Positions 33,701 through 45,812 of a DNA stretch of 64,000 nucleotides are shown in pieces. Made by a program: the position numbers and the translations under genes. This DNA comes from Chimonanthus salicifolius (lineage: Eukaryota; Streptophyta; Magnoliopsida; Laurales; Calycanthaceae). Under the pieces are notes generated by a model. It did no database searches. It was not told the origin of the DNA and saw only the letters and a list, made by a program, of their open reading frames with translations. The stretch covers positions 42,766,631 to 42,830,630 of the forward strand of contig CM023539.1 of the NCBI GenBank assembly GCA_013350335.1. Reading direction: 5' to 3'. Numbering within the stretch: position 1 is the first letter of the stretch; every line of letters starts with the position of its first letter.

Positions 33701-33708
33701 CTTTCATG

Positions 33709-33716
33709 TATAAATA
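33709..33716 (+). promoter_or_regulatory. TATA box of the plastid aldolase gene
   Basis: TATAAATA lies 53 bp upstream of the ATG at 33769, in a pyrimidine-rich context that fits a plant core promoter. Transcription would start near 33740-33750. Confidence 0.7.
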
Positions 33717-33768
33717 TACTCTTACATAATCAGTAACAGATTTCCATTTTCTGCAACGAGTCTGAGTC

Positions 33769-35583
33769 ATGGCAGCAGCAACGAGCCTTGTCAAACTCAG
33801 CGCTTCCTCTTCCCAGTGGATCGCTCAACACTCCTTCAATCGCCCCAGCTCGACTCGTCCCTCCCATTGCCGGCTCGCCGTTCCGATCAGAGCTGGATCT
33901 GGATCTTACACCGACGAGCTCGTCCAGACCGCTGTGAGACATCTCTCTCTCTTCCTCTCACATTTTTGGCAGATCTTGATTAATTTTTCCCATTTTTTGT
34001 GTGATCTCATCTTGTGATCAGTCTAGCGTTTTGTAATCCGTTCAAGATATAAGGATCCGGATCGTGTGCCTTTCTTCAGCAAGGTTATAGGTTTCACTTT
34101 TGTAATTTTGTGCTTCTTAGGAAAAAAATCCAACTTTTTTTTTTCCGAAGATGATTTGTGGTTTGTTAGTCTGAGACCTGATTTCATTTTATTCTGTTTT
34201 GGTTTTCTTAATTAGGGGAAAGCAATGAGAGTTTAATCGGTGTTGGTTATCTGTTAGGAATTATTTATGCCTACTGAATCTTGGAGTCTTGTAAAATCTC
34301 ACTCCTCCGTTGTCTTATTTTAGAATTTGATGTAACTAAAAGTCGGTTTTTGGCTCAAGCTTTCCACTTGATCTTTTAATCTTGAATTTGCTACCTTTTT
34401 AACTATATTTGTAAGGGTCAACCTTGGATTTTTTGGACTTGGTAGTTTATATATCATATATCATTTGCTTATTGATGTGGAAGATATGTCTCTAAGGTCT
34501 ATTTTGAATATCCTATCTGATTTATCTGCTCTTCAGTGTGTGTTTTTCCTCTCTTTTGGAAATTTGTTTGATGTGCGCTGCTTGAGAAGACCATACACAA
34601 ACCCCTTTCAAACAACTTAATGGGTGCCAGTTGAAGATGCTTTAGAGAACGGGGAGGGCTAATACGGACTTCGAATGTAGTAAGTTTAAATAGGAATTAT
34701 TGAAATAGAAGTCACCTGCAAAGCCGGCCCATGGAACAAATACTTTTGTTATGATGATGATATTGAATTCCTATCCCTTTTGCTATTGCATTTATATCTG
34801 TAGCAAAGATGTATGAGAACTTGTACTCATATAAGAGCTGAGTTGGCATTGGAATCTGGAATAGTAAAACTAAACCCTGTGTGGAGTCTTAGTTGATGTA
34901 TGTGTTATACCTTGCATTTTGTGCCAAACGAATTATTCAAATTTGTAAATATTGTCTTGTTTTAATAGGACAGTTTCATATGATAAGAGTGCATATGGTT
35001 CATCAAGACTTCCAACACAACTATAGTTAGTAAATTACTCAATGAAATTAGTTGACTCACAAGCATGATTTATTCGTGAGTCATCACCATCAGCGGAGTC
35101 ATAAATTCATGTTCAGCTATCCATCTATTCCACTGGGGTAGCAAGTATAATATGATGGGTATCTTGCCTGGACCCGAACATTAAAAAGAAAACTTTGTGA
35201 TAAATACTAAAGACAGTGGTAAACTCCTTGTGGGTATAACCACTAGTTGGACTTTGCATACCAAAAAAAGTCATGCTGTGAATGGCTACTAAAACCTTCT
35301 TTAGAGGTTTTTTTTCAAAATAGTGATCTAGTTCTTTTGTTAGGTTTATTGAGATGTTTCAAGTGCTTTATCTGCGTCCTTCCCCCTTTTTCCTCGTGTT
35401 CTCTTTGTAGTAACAAATTATGTATGTTTGTGTAAACACCAATTAGCAGAGCCAAGGTGTCAAACATAATGGCATGAATTTGCCCTGAAGGTTGGCTGAT
35501 ATAAACTATTAGCAATTCTCCGTGCCTCTCAAATTCCTCTCCATTTTGATGAAGGCCTCGAACAAATTACTACATTCATATAA

Positions 35584-35631
<48 letters not shown>

Positions 35632-38600
35632 GTTAGTAATATCTCTCATCGAAAAAGGAAAACAAACACAAGAAACAAAAACTTCATTAGAGATTCATTT
35701 CACTTCTTGTTCATTTGAAGTTCCTTTCCATTTAATTGTCAACTTGAGTGCCTGACTGCAGACAATTTATCCCTAATATTATTGATTGCAGAAATCAATT
35801 GCTTCTCCTGGGCATGGCATCCTTGCCATTGATGAATCAAATGCAACATGTGGAAAGAGGCTTGCATCAATTGGTTTGGATAATACAGAAACCAACCGTC
35901 AGGCTTATAGACAGCTTTTGTTGACCACTCCTGGCCTAGGTGAATATATTTCTGGTGCCATACTCTTTGAGGAAACACTTTACCAGTCGACAACAGAAGG
36001 AAAGAAATTTGTGGACTGTTTGTGTGAAGAAAAAATAACTCCTGGCATTAAAGTCGATAAGGTACTTTTTCCTGTTGCATGTCAGACCTCTGCATCTTTG
36101 AGGAAATATTCTGGTTTATTTCTGCAGTTATCCATTTCTGATATATTAGTTATCACCTGAGCAATTTGTTGAATTTGCTTGCCTTTGTTCCCAGGGTTTG
36201 GCTCCTTTACCAGGATCAAATGGTGAAAATTGGTGCCAAGGTTTGGATGGGTTGGCTTCAAGATGCGCTGAATATTACAAGCAAGGTGCACGTTTTGCAA
36301 AATGGTCAGGCCAAATAATTTCCTTTTATATCTTTAAATAATGCTTTGTTTGTTTACTAAAAAAAACTAGTGCTTATGCAATCTATCCTTGAAGGAGCAT
36401 GTTGTAACTCTTCTGTCGATTGTTGTCTTGGGTATTGGATTTTTAGGCGGACGGTAGGTTAGCATTCCTTGTGGTCCTTCTGCATTGGCTGCTAAAGAAG
36501 CTGCTTGGGGACTTGCACGTTATGCTGCTATATCTCAGGTATTTTACATATCCAAACTTCTCTTTGTTGCTACAATTGTATAGTTCTGCAACCATCTGCT
36601 TGGTACTCTCATATATGATGCAACAGGATGGAGATTAAGAACATCTCTTGTGGGTTTAGCAAAACAAAAAAGAGAAGGGAATAAAAGTGCAAGGAACTAT
36701 AAGAAAGAAGAAAATGGACCTCCATTTATCGTTTATAATTGCAACAGAAGTTACTTAAAATTGGAATTTTGCAGAACAAAATAAGTCCCAAGAATAGACA
36801 TAAAGTAAACAAGTATAGACATTTCATTATTCTAATTTTAAAAGAAAAGATTTTCGAAATATTTTGGTTATCTTGAGAATCAATGTCAAGAGAGTGATGT
36901 AAGAATTCATAAAGAATCTGACCCAGAGATGTGTCCTGCACAAGTTGTCCCTTTTTCAAAGAAACCATAGAAAATGGCTCTAGAAACATGGCCTCAAAGA
37001 ATTTTCACAAATTGGGAGAAATTGTCATAGTCAACAACGAAGGCACCAACAAGGATGGATTAGAGTCGTTTGCAAGATTAAGAATGTTATGTGATAAGTT
37101 TGATTGTGTACCAAAAATATGTAGATTTGGATGTTATGGATTAGTTGTCATCAAGCAAAGGTGATTATGAGATCATTAATGTCAATGCCATTCTATGAAA
37201 GGAAGAGGGAGGATGATGTTTTTCATGAGCATTAGAGGGAAAGTTGGTGATTGTCTTGCCTTGATGCAGCTGATATTGTTGAAGGTGATGAAGCAGGTTT
37301 GAGGTCTCATTAGGACAAATGGAGACAATGATGGGCTTACGGCTGACTCTACAAACCTCAAGCAGGAGGAGAAAAAGTCAAATCAAAGATAATAGATTGT
37401 AACTAAGATCCCCTTCCCCTAATGAAAAATCGATCCTGGGGCTTGGGTCAAGGGCCAAGACATAAGATCAAATACGAGAGAGACCACGATCAAACCAATC
37501 TTGGTGCCGTGTTAGATGATCAAGGATTTTTATAAAATTGCTTATCTTTGATTAGAGAAGCCTTTGTTTGTAATAAGATTTTGATTCCTTCTTTATCGAA
37601 ATTATCTCTCCTATTCTTAGGTTTTGTGTGGGACTCTACAGGATAAATGACTTGAACCAAGCCGACCTGTTTAATAGATGAGTAGACCCAACTCGAACTT
37701 GAAATAAATGGGTAGACCCAACTGACTTGATTATTGCCACGTCTAGACCTATTTAAAGGATAGTCTTAGTATGTGTCTCACTAGAAAAGTCTTTTTAACT
37801 AGGTAAATGGGTAAACCTAGCCCGAACCCGAAACAGACCCGAGCCGACTACACCCAAATAGCAAGACCCAAAAATAGACTCGAACCAAAATAAACTTGAC
37901 CCCAACCTGACCCGACCTGATCCATTGTCAGGTCTATCTACTGAGGATCTTAACCCCTTAGGAGGTTAGAATGCATGAAGTTCATCCTGACTATCCAAAA
38001 GGATTTCAATGTTGAGATGAGGATTCATATTGTAAAACTTATCTAATCTTATCAATTGTTAGAAATTTAGTTCATTGGAACTCAAATTGTATTGCTCCAA
38101 CTCCCTAAAGTATAAGACCAGGTGTAAAAAGTCAATAATAAACTAAAAAGTCCTTAAAAAATTGAAAGGTCTTAAATGCCGATAAACTCAGGCTTTAAAA
38201 ACCATTAAAAAAATGTTCATACTTTCACACTCCTAATAACCCCATAATTCTAATATTTATACGAATTGTAAGATTTGTTAATAGATATAAAGCTATCATA
38301 TTTTATGAATCGTAAGATACGAACTGTGTATCGTAAGATTTTAACAACAATGTATATAGCTAGGCTAGACCTAAGCCTTGTTAGAGGGTGGATGAAATTT
38401 CACCATTCAATCATCTAAGCCTTGTCTTTTTTTGAATGAGCTAAGCCTTGAAATTTTCACCTGTCAGAATTTTGATTTTTATAAGACATTGATGTGTTTC
38501 ATAGCCAAATCAAAGGCTAGGGTGATAATGTTGGGGTTAAATTTCACTCTTTCGCTATTTGTCTAGCCCCTACCGGTCCCACCTAACCATGAATAATTGA

Positions 38601-41600
38601 ATACCTCTATCCACTTTAATGGGTGTTGTTGGTAAGGTTTCTCATTAAGGATTTTTAACTAGAGTTTTCTTTTAGATTTTCCCTTTTATATTGGAGCACC
38701 TTGATACGGCACATGGCAAACAAAATGAACCCTTCTGAGAATTTGACTATCCTGTATATTTAATTGGTGGCGTAGATTAAGCAATATTCTCACCTTTATC
38801 CATATCAATTTCCTAGATTCTGGAAAATGACATGGCATGTCCCCACTCCTAGCAGTCCATCACTCCATATCCAGGCATTATAGCTGTTAGTTCAAGAATA
38901 ATAGGCCTCTTGAAATTTTGATAATTTGATAGTTTGCTTATCAAGTTTCTAGAGTTGATAACACAAGTTTCAATTCCCATTTCCAAAGGAAACAGATGGA
39001 TTCAAAGCAGTTGTTAGGCTTTATTGTTTCTGCTCAAAAAAAATCTTCAATGTGTTGTCGTATCATGGAAACTCATGGATGTTGAAACCTTGAAGTTGCT
39101 ATTTTGAATTGTCCTTATTGTCATACTGTACATCTATGTTTCATTAAGCATTTCCAGTCAATTGTATTGACCCCTGTAGCTATTCTCACTGTGAATAGAA
39201 TAAAAGTGTGGTCATGACAGTGACCTTTTTTTGTGGCCCAATGCATTAGAAAGTCTTCTTTTGTTTTCTCACTGGATACACAGGTTTTCTTTTTCATTTT
39301 CCTTTTTCTATTTTGGAATGGAGACTGAATTTTACTTGGGAAGAAGGTGGACAAGAGGCACACCTTATAGAAAAGGGCAATTGAACCGCTTAAAGAAGCC
39401 ACAAAACTACATCAGTCTTTCTTTCTTCTATTTTAAAAATGTCATTCCTGATATGGCTTTAGACTCTGGGCAGGCCACATATTGCACAGAAAAATGCTGC
39501 CATGTTTTCTCATCCAGAGTAATAGTTGGAACTTCCTGTAATAGTTTCCAATTGAAGCTGCATAAATGCCAAATCACTAGATCTATATTGTGATTTCTGT
39601 AATAACTTGTGCACATTTGACTATGCATTTTAAGTAGCATACTTTTATAGTTTTACGACCATTCTAATCGCTGCGGGCAGATGATGCTCTTTCAAATATT
39701 TTGGATTTTCTATTGACATAATTTCCTTTTTGCAGGATAATGGTCTTGTACCAATTGTAGAACCCGAGATTCTTCTTGATGGTGACCACTCAATTGACAG
39801 GACGCTTGAGGTGGCAGAGAATGTATGGTCTGAGGTATTCTATTACTTGGCACAGAATAACGTAGTGTTTGAAGGGATCCTTCTCAAGCCGAGCATGGTA
39901 ACCCCAGGTGCTGATCACAAAGAAAAGGCATCTCCGGAGACCATTGCCAAGTACACACTGAAAATGCTTTACAGGAGAGTACCACCTGCCGTTCCTGGAA
40001 TCATGGTGAGTTCTCTAGACAATCATTTTTCTCTCAGGATCTTGTTTTTCACCTCCCTGTTAATCAACTGCCTAATGAATTTCTATTAGCTCACCAGATT
40101 AGTAATATTCATCATCCCTACCAAATTGATTCCCACCTAGCTAATTTCAAAAGGGAAAATCATGACAAAATACCACATGGATCGAGGACATGGAGAAGCA
40201 GGTAGGCCTTTAAAGATTTGGGACGAGGGGTAAATCACATGGTAGAATGAACCCAAGAGGGGGTTGGCCTGACGGTCAAGAAGCTCTCCTTATGAAGGGA
40301 AATCTTGAGTTCGATTCACGCTCAACACCCCTCTGGGCCACTCCCCGTAGTTGCTTACCCGGTGTGTGTGGGATTGAGAGGCCCCCAAGGACTAGTCGGA
40401 TTAAAATGTCTCCTGTCTGAATACAGGTGAAACCCTTGAACACCGTTGGTCATAAAAAAAATCACATGATAGAATGTAGTGATGAGGATATGGTTTTTTA
40501 TAGGACAAAATGGAAATGGAGTTGAAAAGCTGGCCCTGGATAGATGGGGGGTGGGGGGGGGGGGGGGGAAGTGGCTGATGACAATGGTAACTGATGATGC
40601 CTATCGACACATTCTGACTGTTGCATTTCCTGCATTTGCAAAACCACTTTAGGTAGCTTCTAAGAACATTGTTGCAACCATTTCTCAGCTTGGCAATCCA
40701 GATCATTCACCAGGTGACCCCACTCAGAACATATCCTACCTAGAAACATCAGGCTGTCTGCACACATCATGTAGACCCCAAATTGCAGTGGAAAACTGTT
40801 TTGTCTTTTTTTCTTTTTTCTAATTATCTATTTTCTCATATTCATCTCAAGTACTCAAGTCAATAGTGGACTAACTGGTCAATTAAACAGCTTGTTCACA
40901 TTGGGTTGCACCTGATTAATTGTTTCAACTTTGTACTTGCGATGTTATATTGGCACATTTTCTGTGGAACTTTCAACTGTTCTAGTACAGATATCCTTTA
41001 CATTTCCTTTTCAATGATATTTGACTTTGATTGAAAACTATTTCCACTTCGAGCATTCTGTAATCACACACCTTCCAAAGGATTTCCTCATTTCCCTTTT
41101 CATGTTTCTTGCCCCCAAAAATATCCCAGAATAGCCAAGTTGAAATAGGTTTAGGAAATGGATCCAAATACTTGTTTCCCACTCACAGTGGAAGGAATCT
41201 TCGGCTTTGTTGTTTACCGTGCCTATATACTCAGAATGATGTAAACTCTACCATGAATATGTGATTGATTTACTATGAAGCCCTCCATGACATGGCGTCA
41301 TCATTGCTGCACTATCGAGATGTGATTGTTCTACATCTATAGAGTATGAGCACCATTCCATATATGGTTCATAGTTTTTTAATTAACATACAATTCAATC
41401 ATATTGAAGGTTACAAATCTCTCTGAAAATAAAAAACAAAAACCATTAAAAAAATATTGAGTGTCATAATCTGTAGATCAACTATTTTTCAATTGATATC
41501 AGTAGAAACCATCACCCCAGTCTTCGTAATTGTCAAAAAAGAGAGGGTAATGTATACCCATTATTTCGATTAATGTGTGCAGTTCCTGTCGGGCGGTCAA

Positions 41601-41861
41601 TCAGAAGTGGAAGCCACACTTAATTTGAATGCAATGAATCAAAGTCCCAACCCATGGCATGTTTCATTCTCGTATGCTCGTGCTCTCCAGAACACAGTCC
41701 TTAAGACTTGGAAGGGACGTCCGGAGAATGTTGAAGCTGCTCAGAAAGCACTCTTAGTGCGCGCCAAGGCAAACTCTCTGGCTCAGCTTGGCAGATACTC
41801 TGCCGCCGGTGAGAGTGATGAAGCCAGAAAAGGAATGTTTGTGAAGGGTTACACCTACTGA
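33769..41861 (+). CDS. FBA: Fructose-bisphosphate aldolase, chloroplastic (class I), 6 exons, apparent frameshift in exon 4
   Basis: Class I aldolase of the Calvin cycle and plastid glycolysis, cleaving fructose-1,6-bisphosphate to dihydroxyacetone phosphate and glyceraldehyde-3-phosphate (and the sedoheptulose analogue). Exons: 33769-33933, 35792-36061, 36195-36304, 36447-36538, 39736-40005, 41583-41861. The first ~48 residues are a Ser/Arg-rich chloroplast transit peptide ending near [16 protein letters not shown]. Family motifs follow: [51 protein letters not shown] with the Schiff-base lysine at about residue 263, FLSGGQSE and the C-terminal GMFVKGYTY. Without the frameshift the protein would have 394 residues, the normal size. 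Exon 4 is 92 nt where phase requires 91: an extra G at 36457/36458 produces TAG at 36460. All other exons and splice sites are intact, so this is either a sequencing error or a very recent null allele. Intron 4 (3.2 kb) holds GACCC-rich repeat DNA; intron 5 holds a SINE. Confidence 0.92.
35586..35630. repeat. (AT)n microsatellite in aldolase intron 1
   Basis: About 22 uninterrupted AT dinucleotides, likely length-variable. Confidence 0.95.
40250..40460 (+). mobile_element. SINE, family 1 copy A, in aldolase intron 5
   Basis: The element is tRNA-derived: a 5' region GTTGGCCTGACGGTCAAGA acts as A box and GAGTTCGATTCACG as B box. The body shares GGGCCACTCCCC, ACCCG.TGTGTGTGGG and GGA.TAGTCGG with copy B, and the 3' end is TTGGTCATAAAAAAA. 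It is flanked by ATCACATGGTAGAATG (40234-40249) and ATCACATGATAGAATG (40461-40476), a 16-bp target-site duplication with one mismatch. Confidence 0.9.
40546..40568 (+). repeat. Poly-G tract in aldolase intron 5
   Basis: Six G, one T, then 16 G in a row. On the sense strand of the gene it could form a G-quadruplex, and it is also a place where sequence accuracy is poor. Confidence 0.9.
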
Positions 41862-41989
41862 GACAGATAAACACAAAACACAGGGGAATTGTTATCCATG
41901 GGAAATTTTGTTCTAATATCGAGTGGATCCGTATGGTAGTTTTTCTCAATGGAAGTTATTCCCGAATAACGAGTGCTGGTTTAAGCAGT

Positions 41990-42272
41990 GGTCTTGATTT
42001 AGTAGTCTGTCATGTAAAACCAAGTGAAGTTGATTTTGGTAGAAAGTATGGAAGTTTCTATACTCATTAGTCACTCTAGTCTTTCATTGTCTCTGTAACA
42101 GCTCTACTTCTACACTTGCTATCTAACCAAATTGAGTAAATGGTCTGGATTTAGTTATCTATAATGTAAAACCAGGTGAAGTTAATTTTGATAAAAGTAT
42201 GGAAGTTCCTGTAGCTTTTTAGTCACTCTCGTCTTTCATTGTCTCTGTAAAAGCTTTAGTTCTACATTTAGT
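41990..42272. repeat. Tandemly duplicated aldolase 3' flank, about 152-bp period
   Basis: Two units start at 41990 and 42142. Both contain GATTTAGT, TGTAAAACCA.GTGAAGTT, AAAGTATGGAAGTT and TTAGTCACTCT.GTCTTTCA followed by TTGTCTCTGTAA. They begin about 130 bp after the aldolase stop codon, so the first unit is probably in the 3' untranslated region. Divergence of roughly 15-20% indicates an old duplication. Confidence 0.85.
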
Positions 42273-43044
42273 GTGTTGCCAGCCCTAAGATACTCTGAAA
42301 TCTCAAGGGCCCTAAGTACAGTGCAGGGTCTAAGATTGTGAGTAAAGTCATTAGTCACATTACGAGTTGAATAATTTAATTGAATTTTTTTTATTTGATT
42401 TGAAAGACCTCGATAGAACTCATTTACTTGAAATCCTACTCTCATTTTAAAGGGCCTTTTAATGTATTTCTTATGTAAGTCTCGGGTGATTTAATAAAAA
42501 GTAAGTCAAAGAACTATTAATTGACGCATTATGTTTTGTGACATAAACAAATAATACATTATCCAATGTGTTGTTCAACTTAGTAACTTACATACTAAAT
42601 GCTTTTTAAAAAATAATACAAGACAATGATGTAAAGCACAATGACATGTAAGATGTGACGTTTACATTATATCATGTAAGTGCAGAAATTAAGAGCACGA
42701 TTATCAGATAATCCAATAAATTAAGCGTATGTTTATATTGCACTAAAAAGTTGTAAATTGGTTTAGTAGTGCATCTTGCCATAGATCACCAATTTTTTTT
42801 TTTTATCAATTTTAATTATTTACTTTTGTAGCCTTTAAAATTAGAATTGATTGGTAAAATCAAAATATTTTTTTAATAGACCTATATTGAAGCAAAAGTT
42901 TTCAAGTAATCTATGATTTTTATCACCATCAATGGGCCCCACATATGAATCAAGCTTCTTAATTTAGAAAATTACTTAATGGCTACTAGTATTATAATGA
43001 TAAAGGTTATGAATTCAAGACTCTAAGTATCACAAACTGTACAA
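42273..43044. other. AT-rich spacer, nothing recognised
   Basis: No gene, repeat or RNA is supported in this stretch between the aldolase 3' flank and the duplicated CXIP4 segment. Confidence 0.5.
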
Positions 43045-43458
43045 GAGCTAAGAACTAAAATGTATAACTGCATCTATTAACATTTCCAGTCAAAACAATA
43101 ATTGCACAGCTGAGAGATACATTTATTTATAATATAGTGTGTTTTAAGTATTTGGAAGTGTCAAAAAACCTTAAATTTTTAAAGTATTTTTATCATGCTA
43201 TCGTAATTAGTCTGGATATTTAATTTGAAAATTTTTGAAAATACAAAAAAAAACTTTAAAATTGTTTTGACTGTTAAAAATTTTAAAATAGATTTTATTC
43301 CAGCACGTGAGCCTTCGAACGAGGATCCTTATAATCCACGATTTGATCATGGGAAGTGAAAACGGGAGTTCCTAAAAGAAAGAGAGGGAGGGTGTCTGAA
43401 TGGGGCGCCTACCTAAATCCTGAAACAGAAGGTCACCAAATAAGCACATTCCAGTTCA

Positions 43459-43610
43459 TTTTTTTTAACAGTAAGAGAGAGAAAATTATTAAAAGACAAA
43501 AATTACAAGTACAGGAGACAAAACGGGAAGATCTAAGAGGATTAAGCCCAATACAATAACATGAAACAGAATCAAAACTAAACAAATGGAATCGAGAAAT
43601 AAGCCGCTAA
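43459..43610 (-). mobile_element. Short LINE- or SINE-like 3' end inserted in the CXIP4 pseudogene 3' flank
   Basis: About 152 bp absent from the intact copy. It starts with a T-run (43459-43466, a poly(A) tail on the minus strand) and is flanked by TCCAGTTCA at 43450-43458 and 43611-43619, the hallmark of retroposition. The sister copy has the uninterrupted site near 56720-56730. Confidence 0.8.
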
Positions 43611-43655
43611 TCCAGTTCAAAACAATTACCATAAAGTGGCTTCTCAAATTTCTTC

Positions 43656-44497
43656 TCAATGCTTGTGTTTCTTGGCCTTTTCAGTCCCCTTCTTTCCTCT
43701 TCCAATCCGTGAATCATCGTCGGAATGCCGATGACTACTCCTCCTGCTCTTCTTCTCCTTCCTACAATGGTGATGCCCGTCATCCTCATCATCTGAGTCC
43801 CCATTGCTCCTCTTATCCTTCTTACTCTTCCTGTGATGGCGATGCCCATCATCTGAGTCCTCATGTCTTCTCCTCCTCTTCCGACGGCTCTCGTCCTCAT
43901 CGTCGGAGTCATAATCAGCCCTTCTTCCACTTCTTCTTTTCTTTGACATTCCTCTCTTCCTCCTTTCTCCAGAATCCGACTTGTCTTACTCAAACGCCTC
44001 CTTTCTCGACAATGACTTCGTTTTCCCACCTTTCTTTCCATATCGAGCGGCAATAATCTTCTCAATCTCTGAATCTACATCCGAATCTGAGCTTTCATCA
44101 GCAGCCTTACGGTCCTCTCCGTTCACACCGATGCGATGGCTTGAAACGCAGCAGAATCTTTCTCTTTGTCATCAACATTGAGACCGAGGAAATTCCGGCA
44201 CTGGAAGGTGAGGTGGCCAAGTCGGTCACACTTCTTGCAGGCTCCGCGTGCCTCATCGGCATTGGATCCAATGATGCGGGCAAGGGCAAGGAGACCTTGG
44301 AAGCTAGAATATGCATTGTCCTCCTCCGGTTCCGAGGAATTGGATCCCTTGCCACCGGATTGCTTGGAATCATTCTTGTTTGGAGCATACGGGTCATAGC
44401 CTATAGCACTCTGCCAGATGCCGTGGGTTTGTGGTGCAGCACTGCTGTGCACACGGTTGTTCCAAGGCATGCGGACCCTACTTGCTGTTGCCGGCAT
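43656..44497 (-). pseudogene. CXIP4-like zinc-knuckle pseudogene (duplicate of the gene at 56799-57821)
   Basis: The N-terminal 120 or so codons are still open and close to the intact copy: [38 protein letters not shown] and a zinc knuckle CKKCDRLGHLTFQC that keeps Cys-Cys-His-Cys. After FQAIAS the frame shifts and ends. Further on, the segments homologous to the acidic and RS/HH-rich tail lie in other frames, with internal deletions (the [13 protein letters not shown] region is missing) and a TAA near 43990. The C-terminal KAKKHKH remains. The core promoter is duplicated too (TATA at 45805-45812), but most of the 5' leader intron has been replaced. A truncated, about 125-residue zinc-knuckle protein could in principle still be made. 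Confidence 0.88.
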
Positions 44498-44540
44498 CTT
44501 GAAAGTTCCCTGGAAGAAAGAAAATAGTCCAGAAAATCAA

Positions 44541-45305
44541 CCGGGTCGGAGGCGACGAGGTCCGCGAGCGGGTATGTCGATAAGGCTTGGTGACGGGTAA
44601 TTGGGTCGGTCTAATGGGTCCGACGGTGAATGGGTTTAGGTTAGATGGGTTAAAATGGGTACTCAACAGTGGTCAAGAAAACAGAGACAGAAGCAGAGTA
44701 TGTCGGTAAGGCTGGGATTGAACGTTAAGGGAAACAGGGACAGAAGCAGGGGATTTGATGATGGGGAGAAGAGAGAGAAGAAAGGTGAAGCTTCTGGGAT
44801 CGAACTGGGGAAAAGGACGGTTGGATGGAGATCAGGAAGCAGGCGAAGGGACAGGGGCGATGGCAACAGGAGACGGGGTTTGGGCTGTTACAGAGAATCT
44901 CCGTTCTCTGTTAGTTGCAGACGAGAGAAAGTGGGAAAGAAAAGAGAAGAAAGGGGGAAGAAAGGAAGAGAAGGAGAAGACGAAGGCGGCTGGAATCGAT
45001 TGGGGAGCAGAGTCCTTAGACTCGAACCAGCGATTGAAGGAAAGGAGATGGAGGTGAAGGTGAATCACCGTTCCCTGTTTGGCAGCGAGGAAAGGCGAGG
45101 AAGAACTGGGATTCTGTTCTGTTCTTCTCAGCCGAAAGACCTCTCTTATCGCTGATCAAAGTCGGTAGCTGATCAAAGTCGGCCGATTGGAGTCCGGCTT
45201 CTTCAGTCGGTGAGACGAAGGGGGGCTCACTGGACTTCAAGGAATGTCGCACGTGCGCACGAGGTTTGTGTGCACGCGTCTAGATCAGCACACGTGCTAC
45301 ATCAC
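44541..45305. other. GC-rich block replacing most of the 5' leader intron of the CXIP4 pseudogene
   Basis: About 765 bp here stands where the sister copy has 156 bp (57862-58017). Flanking sequence is homologous up to GTCCAGAAAATCAA and from CATTCCTGAAAACTTC. The block is visibly G+C-rich and purine-rich compared with everything nearby. It contains an 18-bp tandem word (GCTGATCAAAGTCGG twice, 45151-45184), the repeated word GACAGAAGCAG and a GCACACGTGC-type end. It has an open frame of 166 codons (44655-45155) of low-complexity Arg/Gly/Glu/Lys composition that resembles no family I know. The purine bias could explain the open frame. It could be an LTR or other transposon part. No duplicated target site was found. 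Confidence 0.6.
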
Positions 45306-45804
45306 ATTCCTGAAAACTTCTCGAATGAAAAATTGAACGTGAGAAAATGGAAATCGTGGTTTTGAATATCATAGAGAATTAACGCGCAAGTAATCCTAAA
45401 GAAAGAATTTTTTTTATTTCGATTTTTTTGACAAATTATTTTATTTAAAACAATAATTAGAAAAGTGGCAAATTCTAGGGATTCAATTGCAAGAAAAAGA
45501 AATTTAAAATTTAGAAGAGTTGGCCTAATTTTGAATTCTCTTCACACTCAAACCCCTGTTGACTATTCATCATGAAGTTAGTTTTATCAATTTAATCAGT
45601 GTATAGATTGAAAAATTTACATATATTCGTGAGATAGACTCACCTCTAATTTGAGATAAAGATACTCATATTAAAATAAAAAAAATAGAAGAAAATTATA
45701 GTAATAATCAAAAGAAGAGAGAGAGAATCGCCTTACTTCATAGAGATCTGGAGTTTCTCCACTGGCTTGGATGGCAGAAGGAAAACCACCGTTGCCCCAC
45801 TAAG

Positions 45805-45812
45805 TATTATTT
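45805..45812 (-). promoter_or_regulatory. TATA box of the duplicated (pseudogene) CXIP4 promoter
   Basis: TATAAATA on the minus strand occupies the same relative position as the TATA at 58339-58346 in the intact copy. Confidence 0.6.

Noticed and set aside
36931..37164. 77-codon frame in aldolase intron 4 as a nested gene
   Set aside because: No recognisable domain and no flanking gene structure. At most it is a relic of an unidentified transposon.
33769..41861. Calling the aldolase a clear pseudogene
   Set aside because: Only a single 1-base indel is seen in 1.2 kb of coding sequence with all splice sites and active-site residues intact. Sequence error is at least as likely.
43586..44056. 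Plus-strand open frame of 156 codons rich in His/Ser
   Set aside because: It is the antisense of the acidic and basic low-complexity tail of the CXIP4 pseudogene. The same pattern recurs at 56852-57325 opposite the intact gene.
44655..45155. 166-codon plus-strand frame in the GC-rich block as a new gene
   Set aside because: Composition is dominated by Arg, Gly, Glu and Lys from purine-rich DNA, with no domain, promoter or splice context. I keep the block as a finding but not this frame as a gene.
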